Assembly: GCA_965112735.1 (NCBI GenBank)
Contig: OZ218961.1
Coordinates: 3,038,001-3,102,000, forward strand
Origin: Phaeosaccion multiseriatum
Lineage: Eukaryota > Ochrophyta, other classes
Direction: 5' to 3'
Length of the DNA stretch: 64,000 nt
Shown here: positions 20,620 through 30,493 of the stretch, in pieces
How the letters are laid out: each line of letters begins with the position of its first letter
Numbering within the stretch: position 1 is the stretch's first letter
Notes under the pieces: model-generated
Databases searched by the model: none
What the model was told of the DNA's origin: nothing
Seen by the model: only the letters and a program-made list of their open reading frames with translations
Position numbers and translations under genes: made by a program

Positions 20620-21748
20620 CGGAAAGAAAGGGGGAGGGGGGGACAGAGCGGGCAAGGTGAAGGATGAATGTGCGATACATGGAGACGAGGAGCAGCTGAA
20701 TCGCGTGAGAGGCATTCTGAAGGCCCTTGATGAGATCCCAATGTCCATGGCAGCGCTCCAAGCTGCCGCGATTGGCAAGGCAGTGAACAAGCTTCGCAAG
20801 CATGGCGACCGTAACATCGCCGCTGCTGCCATGGCCTTGGTGAGCAAGTGGAGAAAGGTGGTCCAGTGGGCAGAAGAAGCGGCTCTGCTTCCCGCTGGCG
20901 TACCGCCGACGAACAGCAGTGGCAAAGCCCCCACCCCCGAGGAGAAGGGCCAGAGGGACTTGGTAGAGCGGCAGCGGCAGATTGAGGGAGGGCAGACATG
21001 CTCCACCTGGAGAGAGCTCCACCTTTACTTTCAGGAGCTGGACAGGCAGAAGAAGGACAAGTTCAGCGAAAGGGTCAAGGCAATACGCGGCCAGCAGGAG
21101 AAGGCTCGAAAGAGGGGCGAGGTATTATCGATTTCGTCGGTTTCAAGATCGGCTTCTCAGTCGTCGTCCAAGAGGTGAGAGCGGTGCCATTTGTGAATTG
21201 TGGTGTGTGCTGGAGGGAGTGGAATACGTGGATGCGACACCGCGGGGCCCATACATTCACATTATCGCTTGGTTATCCTCGTTACCAGGGGGGGGGGGGG
21301 GGAGTGGAGTGCTCCTGGCGGTATTGGCGGACGCGTTCTCGTGGCTTCCCCTCTACTTTCCACTCTTTCCGATCCCTCTTACAGTTGATGTCATATCATT
21401 TTCACCCCCTCTGTCCCTCCCTCTCCCTCCCTCCCTCCCTCCCTTGCCGCCCTCCCCCTTCCTTCCCTCCCTCCCTCCCTCCCTCCCACCCACCCTCCTT
21501 CCCACCCTCCCTCCCCTCCCTCCCTCCCTCGCTCCCTCCCTCCTTCCCTTCCTCCCCACCCCTGCAGGCAAAAAGTGCAACGCAACACTCCACCACCGCC
21601 GACGAAGAAGCCCCCGGCCGGAGCCGCTCTCATTCAGCGATACTTGGCCCGACCAGACAAGTCCTCGTCGTCCAAGGCAGGCTTTTCCAGAGTCGACGCT
21701 TTTATGGGTAAGGGCAGCAGGGGTAAGAGAAAGAGAGGCCCCAGCTAA
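19916..21748 (+). CDS. TFIIS N-terminal (LW) domain protein, 5' end unresolved
   Basis: Probably a nuclear transcription-elongation or Mediator-type factor. Exons: 19916-19984, 20217-20265, 20445-21174, 21568-21748, with consistent phases. The TFIIS-N four-helix domain lies at 20700-20860: ILKALDEIPMSMAALQAAAI, then GKAVNKLRKHGDRNIAAAAM and LVSKWRKVV. The middle has a poly-Ser run from TAG/AGT repeats (20579-20620) and a basic region. The C terminus is Lys/Arg-rich (RYLARPDKSSSSK.. ending GKRKRGPS), consistent with nuclear localisation. The junction at 21174/21568 rests on phase and on the better C terminus; an earlier GT (21123) would give a worse one. No TFIIS zinc ribbon is present, so it is not TFIIS itself; IWS1, elongin A, MED26 or a PHD-less relative are alternatives. 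The start codon is not known. Confidence 0.65.
21410..21560. repeat. CCCT-rich array ending at a 3' splice site
   Basis: Imperfect (CCCT)n in the last intron of the TFIIS-N gene, ending a few bases before CCTGCAG (acceptor at 21567). Confidence 0.85.
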
Positions 21749-22560
21749 GGCACAGCTAAGGCACAGCTAAGGCACAGCTAAGCGACAGCTTAGGGACAGC
21801 TAAAGGGCAGCTAAGGTTCAGCTAAGGGACAGCTGAGGGACAGTTAAAGGGGTCGCCGTGGTCAGGTCCTTGAGGCGATTTGACGCCTGAGGCCGGCGAG
21901 GGTCGTCGAAACATACAGTTCCACCGTTCCCCCATATCTACAAGTAAATGTGTATAGTAGGAGCTCTCTCCGCTTTTAGAATTACTTTAATTGTGCTCAT
22001 TCCCGCCTGTCTGTTGTGGACAGTCTGAGTGGCCCATGTCAATACATAGACACATACTTTAAAGTAAGACACAGCACTAAAGAGGTACTTTCCATGTTGT
22101 GTGTCTATGAGTGAAACTTCTGTTCTTTTGAAAGACACATGTGGAATGATTCTCTCCGCTGCCCATACGCTGCTACCACAGAGCACATCAGATTCTCTCA
22201 CGAGCCGTAAGACCGATAGACCTTCTACTCTTCTCTCATGAGCACAACATCTACACGCTTTCTACTTTTTTACACCGCCATGTACGGCATGACGAATTAA
22301 CCCCCCTCGGCCCTGGACAGGAGTACTGCGGTACAGCTGTCGCCCGGCCATCAAGGCTTGAAACTGAAATCGAGGTCGATTTCCCCTCTCTATTTAGCTT
22401 ATCGACGTCGATTTTCAGTGAAGAAACTCAGCTCTGCGAAACGCTCGCACCTCACAACCCTCGGCCCTCTCCTCCGCGAGGCAGAGACTTGCTAATCAAG
22501 AAGCCACGGACGAAACGGAGAGGGCGGTTGAGGCAGTATCGAGAGGGAGGGATTCCTCTC
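21749..22560. other. Intergenic region between convergent genes, with a short minisatellite
   Basis: Directly at and after the TFIIS-N stop, 21741-21850 holds about nine degenerate 10-11-bp units of the GGCACAGCTAA type (also GGGACAGCTAA). The rest is AT-richer single-copy-looking DNA. The PUS7/TFIIS-N side and the K+ channel converge here, so it should hold both 3' UTRs. No polyadenylation signal was certain. Confidence 0.5.
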
Positions 22561-22682
22561 TCAAACATCAACCGAAGCAAAGATGTCCTCCACCCTCTCC
22601 GTACCTTCCCTCTCCTCAGACTCGTGTCCTCCTCGCTCGTCGGTGTCACGCGGAGTGTCAGCGTTTGTTGCTGGATCGCCGC

Positions 22683-22713
<31 letters not shown>

Positions 22714-23088
22714 ATTTAGTTGTGGGATTTGCCGGGTCGAGCCCACATTGGTGAGAACTGCAATCAGGCTCTCTATTTTCCTGTCGAGGTCGTCCAATCT
22801 CCTGTCCATGTGCGCATGTACTTCTCCTCCGCCACCACCTCCTCCCCCTCCTCCTCCGCCTCCTCCCCCTCCCCCCCCTCCTCCTGCTCGAGGATCGGTA
22901 CTGCCCTTTGGGCTTGGACTAATGTACGCAGATGACGAGGAAAGATGCCCTTGTCCGAAATCAGGTATGCCTCGGTCGAGTTGACTTAGACGGTCCAATG
23001 CTGACTTAACCACTGACTTGTTCTTCCACATCTGTGCGGAAACACGGGATGGAAGGGAAGGGAAGGAAGGAAGGAAGGAAGGAAGGAA

Positions 23089-23186
<98 letters not shown>

Positions 23187-26100
23187 AGGAAGGAAGGAAG
23201 GAAGGAAGGAAGGAAGGGAGAAAGGAAGGGAGAAAGGAAGGAAGGAAGGAAGGAGGGAGGGAGGGAGGGAAGGAGGGAAGGAAGGAAGGAAGGAAGGAAG
23301 GAAGGAATGAATGAATGAAGGAAGGAAGGAAGGAAGGAAGGAAGGAAGGAAGGGAGAAAGGAAGGGAGAATGGGAGAAAGGAAGAAAGGAAGGAAGGCAG
23401 GAAGGAAGGAAGGAAGGAAGGAAGGAAGGAAGGAAAGAAAGAAGGAAGGAAGGAAGGAAGGAGGGAGGGAGGGAGGGAGGGAAGGAAGGAAGGAAGGAAG
23501 AAGGAAGGAAGGAAGGAAGGAAGGAAGGAAGGAAGGAAGGAAGGAAGGAAGGAAGGAAGGAAGGAAGGAAGGAAGGAAGGAAGGAAGGAAGGAAGGAAGG
23601 AAGGAAGGAAGGAAGGAAGGAAGGAAGGAAGGAAGGAAGGAAGGAACAGACAACAATGGCAGAATGATAATAGTAAGGAGTCGAGCAGCGTACTCGCAAA
23701 CGCCACAGACGAAAGGGAACAACGCAGTACGTAGGCTAAGGGTGTCAGTCAGTCAGCCCCCCAACCCTCCCCTCCCCGGTTCCCTTTCCCTTCTCCCTCA
23801 CCCCCCCCTGTCGCTCCTTTGGTTTCTCTCACCTTGAGTCGCGCCGCCACAAGCAGCGACAGCTTGTTGTTAGGTGTCTCCGGCGTAGGCTGCCCACTAC
23901 TGTTATCCCCTCCTCGCTGTCGTGACTCCTCCTCCTCCTCCTCCCCCTCCTCCTCCTCCTCCTCCTGCTCCTCCTCCTCCTCCTCCTCCTCCTCCTCCTC
24001 CTCCTCCTTCTCCTCCTCCTCGTCGCCGTCGTCCTCAGCGGTCGAAACAGCAGCCCCTGCGTTACCTCCTCCTCCCCCGAACTTATGTAGTCGCCCTCCA
24101 AACCGGTCCACCAAAGACTTCCTGTGTCCTCCCGACGGCCGCTCGCGCTTTCTACCACCACCACCACCACCGCCCCCTAGTCCTGCTGGAGAATGACGAC
24201 CGGTCGACTCTTCCGCGTGCACCTTTAAAGAAGGCCTCCAAGGGCGCCTTTCACTGCTTGATTCGGTCCCCGTCTTTGTTAGACCTGTCCTCTCTTCCTC
24301 CTTCCCCCCCCCCCCCCCTTCGCCTTCGCCTCCTCCTTGTTCCCCTCCTCCTGCTCTTCCTCGTTTTGCGGCTGCTTCCTTCTCGTCTGTGGTCAGGAAC
24401 AGTCGCGCAGCTTCGCTCTTCGCCACCGTGCTGATTGATCGCTTTAGCTTCTCCTCTTCCTTCTGATAGTATTCCAGATTCTTTCCGCTCCCGTCGTCGT
24501 TCTTGGACGCCTCCTTCACCGTCTGCGGTTCCATTGGGGGAAAGATTCAAGTAGCGAAAAACATGGCACCGTTTCAATGACACGTAGAGTAGCGACGATG
24601 AGGCAATGACTGTAGGCAGAAAAGGAAACCGTTGCTCTCTGTCTCTCCCTCTCTCCCTCTCTCTCTCCTTCTCTATCTCTCCCTCTGTCTCTCGCTGAAC
24701 CACACACGAAGGAGGGCGCGAATCCCCTTCCTTCGGCTCGACGCGCTCCTCCGCTCCCTTGCCCTAGGCTAACAACCACCCTCAGTGAGACGCAATGCCG
24801 CGGCGACAAAGCAACCAAAGGAACAAAAGCACCAGCCAGTCTTGCACAACCCGTGTGTGTGGCTGCGTGGTGGTCGCTTCTCGGCTGGCCCTCGTCTTGC
24901 ACCCACCACCCTTCACCATCCACCTATCCACCCACCCCTCCATATGGTACACTTGTGTACTACCTCTGCTCCCTCCCTCCCTCCCCTCCCACCCCTCCTC
25001 TGACTTACCGATAGGATGGACATGAGTACTGAGAAGCGCTCCTTGCCTAACTGCACGACCTTCGAAAAGAAGTATGGGAAGAGGGCTCCCACGTTCTCGA
25101 AGTCGTCCTTGCTGAGAGAGAAGAGGTCACTGAAGAGGACTGCCGTGACGGTGGCGGGATGCTTGGCGGCCTGGATGAGAATTGCATACTCGGCAAAGTA
25201 CTCCCCGCCCCTGTGAAGTGATAGGAGGAGGAAACCAGCCAGCAAGCAAGCAATAAGAAGAGAGAGTCAAGCAACTATGAAGAGCTAGCAGAAACAAACC
25301 CCCCGAGAAAGGTTAGGTGCAGCACTAACGGTACACTCACAATATTGTGATGCTCCTCGCGCCGTGTCCAATCTTCATGAGCAGTTCTCCATCCACGCAA
25401 AAGTACATTTCGTTGCCCACAAAGTCCTCTCGTACGACATCCTCTCCAGGACTGGCGAGGTGGGGCCGGAGTTTCACCACAAGACACGACAGGCAGTCCT
25501 CGCCAAGCTGCTGCAAGAAGGGCACCTGGAAGGGAACAAGACCATATGTCAGTAAGTACGTACATAGGTGCGTAGGTACGTAGCAAGGAGCAGAAGGTTT
25601 GAGGTCGAGCTCTCTCTTCAGCTCTTCTCTCTCTTTCCTTGTGATGAGTGCTTCTCTTTGTCGCCTATATTGTGCAGGCATCGCTGCCCACAGCACTCAC
25701 CTTTCCGATTGTGTCCTTGTGTATGTGTAGGGCAATCTCCGTTCGCAGAGTAGAGGGGAGTTCTGCCAGAATAGAAGCCTCGTCGTGCACCTGTCAAGTA
25801 TGTACATATACATTATACATAATATATATATAAATGTATATATATATATATACACCCATATGCATTTTAAGTACAGTGAGTTCATTGCACGTGCATCCCA
25901 AGCAAGTCGCCTGAGAAAAGAGAGATGAACCGCTTACCGCACTTTCCCTCCCTCCCTTCCTCCTCCCTCCCCACTTACTTTTTGGAGCTTCCTCCTCCCT
26001 CCCCACTTACCTTTTGGAGCTTCCACGAGTACTCGTAATGCACCCTGAGCTTCTGCCGGATGTCGTCCGGCAGTTTCCGATATGACATGTACGCCCCCAC

Positions 26101-27009
26101 GGAACTAATCTTGTCGCGAATGAGCACGGCTGTACTATCATCCATACTGAGGCTGGTCATCTGTCCAATGGTGTAACCGAAGCTGATGGTACCAAGACAC
26201 ATGACCAAGATTGTGACCCACACCTCCGCATTGGTCAGGGCTGTGATGTCACCGTAGCCCACCGTTGTGAGCTGGAGGGGGGGAGGAAGGGGAGGGAGGG
26301 AGGGAGGGAGGGGAGGAGGAAGGGAGGGAGGGAGGGAGGGAGGGGGGGAGGAAGGGGAGGGAGGGAGGGAGGGAGGGAGGGAGGGAGGGAGGGAGGGAGG
26401 GAGGGAGGGAGGGAGGGAGGGAGGGAGGGAGGGAGGGAGGGAGGGAGGGAGGGAGGGAGGGACGGAGGGACGGAGGGACGGAGGGACGGAGGGAGGGAAG
26501 GAGGGAGGGAGGGCGGGAGGGAGGGAGGGAGGGAGGGAGGGATGGAGGGATGGATGGATGGAGGGAGGGGGGGGAAGGGAGGGGGGAAGGGAGGGAGGGG
26601 GAGGAAGGGAGGGAGGTAAGGGGGGGGAGGAGGGACGGAGTAGCGTGTGAGTAGTGAGGGTATGTGGTGAACCTCTCCCTTCCCTCTGCACTTTGAATGT
26701 GTGGCTCTCACCGTGGTGATTGCCCAGTAGAGGCTGAGCAAGTAGAGTCTCCCCTCATTGCTGTCCTCCTCGTGGAACCTCACCACCCAACTGCTGCTGT
26801 CGTACTCCCCGTCCTCAGTAATGGAGGCAGTTCGCATCCACATGCACGCACTACAATGCGCCATGAGAAAGACCATGAACAAAATGGATAAGCCCAAGAT
26901 CAGGGTGGTACCCGTGTGATGTGCCTCCCACTGAGAGTGGCTCGAGAGGTACTGGGGTCACGCATACACACGCACAGACACACACATACATCCACATCCA
27001 CATACACAT

Positions 27010-27061
<52 letters not shown>

Positions 27062-28121
27062 AGAATAGCGTGTGAGTGACAAGAGAGGGACAGAAAGAAA
27101 GAGAGAGGAAGGAGTGAGTGAGATGGAGGACAGAACGGTGGGGGGCGGAATGGTGAGAGGTGGGTGAAGCGAAGAATACAACGCACGAGCGAACCCTCTC
27201 CCCAGAGACTTGTCCCTCAAAGAGTCACCTCTCCCTCTCCCCCTCCCACTTTACCTTGTAGAGGGCGTAAAACCTCACAAGGCGCACAAACTTGAGCACC
27301 CGAAGCATTCGACAGGGCCGTATGAAGCCATGAATATTGGGAAAGCCTACGGCCTTGAGCAGCCAGATAAAATGGAGCCATGGGAAGGCAGCGGCCATCT
27401 CCGGTAGCATCATGCCGCGGGCGTAGATGTCGAAGATTTTCCTGTCGTTCAGCAGCAGAGCATAAAAGAAGGAAGACAGAGACCAGGAGTGGCACTTAGT
27501 GCACTAGCCGGAGGGCAAAGGAGAAGAGAGATGGTGGGAGTGACTTCTTCTCTCAGCTCCGCTCGTGGCTGAGTGTATGAGAATCTGCGGCATCTGCTCT
27601 TGTACTCAAACGCACTTTTTGTCAATGATAAACTCATGGGTCTCCAGCACACCCGTCGAGAGCTTGATCCCGACATCCGCCAGGAGCAGCAGATCAAAGA
27701 CGAGATACGTCCATTCGTTCCAAGAGTCAAGCCCGTCGTTCCGCATAAAGCCGGCGCTGTAGGGAACCTAAAGAGGCCGGGAAGGGGAAAGCAAGCAAGA
27801 GTTAGATGGCCCACACGATTGACGCGCAATATGTTATATCGAGAGGGAAAATCGGAATGTCGTTGTCGTTTCCTGCGAGGCAGTCTGCGGCAAAGCTCCC
27901 AAACTTACCATCACGCCGTGGAAGACACATATCGCGAACACTATAACATGCCAAACTATCATCAGGGGCTCGAGCGGGTGGAGGAGACGCCTGCCGAACC
28001 ATCCCTCGCTCGACTGGACCTTCTCTCTCCCATCCATGATGGATTCCTTGATATTGATGTGCATCAATTCGACCTGCTGCCTCAGCTCCTGCTTCTCTTC
28101 GGCCTTCGATAGAAGACGCAT
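22561..28121 (-). CDS. Voltage-gated K+ channel with cyclic-nucleotide-binding domain (EAG/KAT/CNG superfamily)
   Basis: Membrane K+ channel. Minus-strand exons, in transcript order: 28121-27909, 27767-27616, 27441-27255, 26930-26712, 26271-26011, 25790-25701, 25525-25341, 25210-25009, 24522-23833, 23031-22561; phases agree, 889 residues. Evidence: S1 (LEPLMIVWHVIVFAICVF); S2/S3; S4 with regularly spaced basics (RPCRMLRVLKFVRLVR); S5 (LGLSILFMVFLMAHCSACMW); pore YWAITT|LTTVGYGD, the K+ selectivity filter rebuilt exactly across an intron (about residues 259-265); S6; C-linker; CNBD with GEDVVREDFVGNEMYF and GGEYFAEYAILI. The tail has Gly, Glu and Asp homopolymers and a short coiled coil (MDRRLDDLDRKIESLIAVL). 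Whether it binds cyclic nucleotide is uncertain because the usual Arg-Thr pair after the GE motif is replaced (AAKHPATVTA). Start ATG at 28121 chosen for open phase; an upstream exon is possible. Confidence 0.88.
23049..23646. repeat. GGAA/GAAA array in the last intron of the K+ channel
   Basis: About 600 bp of GGAA with blocks of GAAA, GGGA and GAAT. In the transcript sense it is TTCC/TTTC-rich and runs almost up to the acceptor at 23032, so it acts as, or grew from, the polypyrimidine tract. The long LPSF-type ORFs are artefacts. Confidence 0.92.
25971..26034 (-). other. Tandemly duplicated 5' splice site
   Basis: The text CACTTACCTTTTGGAGCTTC at the end of the S6/C-linker exon is repeated about 34 bp downstream in the transcript as CACTTACTTTTTGGAGCTTC, with the CCTCCTCCCTCCC spacer. 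Two donors (GTAAGT) are therefore available. The upstream one (26010) keeps the family sequence WKLQK; the use of the second is unknown. Confidence 0.65.
26275..26640. repeat. GGGA array in the pore intron of the K+ channel
   Basis: Mostly perfect (GGGA)n with GGAC and GGAT variants, placed between the pore-helix exon and the filter exon. Sense strand is TCCC-rich and abuts the acceptor at 26272. Confidence 0.92.
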
Positions 28122-28350
28122 GGTGCTCTGCACCGAGGCTCCTACTTTTCCAGGCCCCTACTTTCATTCAGCTCCAACCATTAGGTCCAAAGGGCATGTC
28201 CATACTACTACTTAGAGGCTCTTACGCGAGGAGGGACTGTCTCAACACAAAGGCGACAAAAAAGGACGTTTCGGAATCCGATGGCGGGCGGTGACAAAAA
28301 AAAAGAAAAAAAACCGAAAAACACACCTCTTTTTGTAAATAAGTGCTGCT
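28122..28350 (-). other. Spacer between SRRM1-like and K+ channel genes
   Basis: 229 bp upstream of the channel start and downstream of the SRRM1-like stop, both on the minus strand. It contains an A-rich stretch (28298-28320). No clear promoter motif. Confidence 0.4.
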
Positions 28351-30236
28351 CTAATTGCTATTGCTCTCTTCGCTGCTGCTGCTTTTCGCGGCTTCTTCCT
28401 CCTCTTCATCTCCATCACCCGCCTCCTCCTTTTCATCTGCGGCCTTCTTGCTGGTGGGCTTCAAGTTCTTGAGCAGCTTCTCCCGCAGGGCCTTCTCCCT
28501 CTTGTATCCCCTCTCGGCATCGTCCTCATCCTTGCTACCCCCCCCACCCCCACCCCGCTCTCCCCGCCGCCCCCTCCTTCCCGAGCCAACATCATCCTCA
28601 TCCTCACCATCATCACCACGCCTCTGGGCATGGTCGGCTCCTCTCCCTCCCCCGTCTCTCCCGCCTCTCGGTCTTCTATCCTCCGTGCTCTCGCTCCGTC
28701 GTCTCCGTCGGTGGCTGTCGAAGCCACTCCTTCTCCTGTCCCTGCTGTCATGCCTGTCGTGTCTGTCATGCCTTTCACTCCGGTGGTGGTGACGATGATC
28801 ACGACGATCATCATGACGATAACCGTGACGATCATTGTGACGATAATGGCGGTCCCGATCCCTCTCGCTCCTCCTTCTTCTCCGGTCGAAGCTCCTGCTC
28901 CTGCTTCGGCTGCGGCTCCGGCTCCGACTTGGCCCGTGGCCTCTCCTTCTCCCCCTCCTTCTCCTCCCTTCCCCTCGGTCCCCGCTTCCACTTCTGCTTC
29001 GGCTGTCACTCCGACTCCTTCGACGCCTCCGCCTGCTGGGACCTGCTTCATCCTCCGAACCTTCTCCACTTCCCCGATCACCTACTCTTCCACGGCTTCT
29101 CGCCTCTTCTCCCCCGGCAGCATCGCGTGCAGCTTTCGCAGCGAGCGCCGCGGCTGCCGCAGCTTGTGCCCTTGCCCTCGCATCGGCAATGAAGGCACTG
29201 GCGCTATCTATTGTGGCCGATTGGGTTTTCTTGGACGCCTCCTCTCCCCCCTCCCCTCCCTCCTCACCTTCCCTCTTTTTGTCCTCTTGTTGCTGCTGCT
29301 GCTCCTGCTGTTGTATCACCAACTGCTGCTGCTGCAGCCGTGCCTTCATCTCTTGCTCAACGCGTGCCTGTTCGCGCTGCATTGCCTCCTCGCGCTCCCT
29401 GCGCAGCTGCAGCTGGTGCTCCTCCAACATCTTCAGCCGGACTTGCATAGCAGCAGCATCGCTGTCCATCTTGGCCTTCTGCTGGGCCGCCAGCTGGGCC
29501 TTCTTCCTGCAATTGGGGAGTTAGTTCGTGAGTTCGCGAGTGAGTTAATGAGTGAGTGAGTGAGTGAGTGAGTGAGTGAGAGAGAGGGTGAGAGTGAGCG
29601 GGTGAGTGAGCAGGTTGATACAACTCGACAACATTGAACAATGCTCGTCCCATCGACATATTCTCCTCATTCACTCACCTCTCCAGGAATACAGAGGGTA
29701 TCCCCGCCGGGCTGGCTGCTGCGTCCAAAACTAGAGTCCACAGCTCCTCCATAAATCCCTTGGTGTCTTTCGCCAGAAACGGAGTGAGTATCAGCTGTAG
29801 ACGCTTAGGATCCACCTTTCCTCCTTTCTCTGCCTGGAAATCATTGTAGGGCAGGAGAGAGGAGGGGACATTCGGCAAGGGCTTACGGTTCTGCCAGGAG
29901 AAGCAAGGGCGCTAAACCCTACCTGCGGCTGTCTTGGAAGACTTCGGCGGGTACAGACCCAAGCCTCTCCCTCCCCCCCCCCCCGCCCCACTCCTCGCTC
30001 ACCTCTGCCTGCAGAAAGTTGACAATGGTGCCCACCACAATGTCGTCCTCCATCCCAAGCACCTCCGTCACCCTCTCGCTAATCCACTTGCCCATAATGT
30101 CCATATTCACGCTCCGGATGTCGCACTTGGTTTCCAAAACGCGTGCAAACTTGAGAGTCTTCATCAGCTTCTTGTCACTGTCCCCAAAGCGGGAGTCCTG
30201 GCCCACAGTCGTGCCCCGAAAGAAGTTGCCGGCCAT
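28351..30236 (-). CDS. SRRM1: PWI-domain, RS-rich splicing factor (SRRM1/SRm160-like)
   Basis: Nuclear coactivator of pre-mRNA splicing and exon-junction function. Minus-strand exons in transcript order: 30236-30003, 29833-29679, 29506-28351; phases agree, 514 residues. The N terminus (FFRGTTVGQDSRFGDSDKK, then KKLMKTLKFARVLETKCD, VNMDIMGKWISERVTEVLGM, EDDIVVGTIVNFLQ) matches the PWI fold of SRRM1, which binds nucleic acid. PWI continues into exon 2 (DPKRLQLILTPFLAKDTKGF). Then come a Gln/Glu-rich coiled coil, an Ala-rich segment, dense Arg-Ser and Arg-Asp-His repeats (RSRSRSRSRSRSF and RHDRHDRHDSRDRR) and an acidic C terminus. The family is normally longer (about 900 in vertebrates), mostly because of RS length. 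Divergent from MON2. Confidence 0.88.
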
Positions 30237-30276
30237 GGTTGTTGTCCAAGTGCCGGAAGGTTGTTGCTGCTGCTGC

Positions 30277-30320
<44 letters not shown>

Positions 30321-30493
30321 ACGCGGCCCTCCCAGCCTGGAGCTGCTGCTACTTCTGCTGCTTCCGTTGCTGACGCGACCTTCGAGCAGCAGGACAAGAA
30401 CACCACCCCGTTGAGAGAGAGAGGGAAAGCGGGCCCCCTGGGGTTGTTGACTTCAGAAGTTCAGGCAGCGGGGAAAGAATCCCCAGAGCCAAG
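30237..30493. promoter_or_regulatory. Likely bidirectional promoter, SRRM1-like / MON2
   Basis: Only 257 bp separate the two divergent start codons. The interval contains a CTG/CCG run (about 30263-30318) and a GAGAGAGAG patch (30414-30422), with no TATA box seen. Function is inferred from geometry alone. Confidence 0.5.

Noticed and set aside
22583-24196. Plus-strand Ser/Pro ORFs in the K+ channel region
   Set aside because: Antisense of acidic and Gly homopolymer codons of the channel tail; the minus strand has the splice sites and domains.
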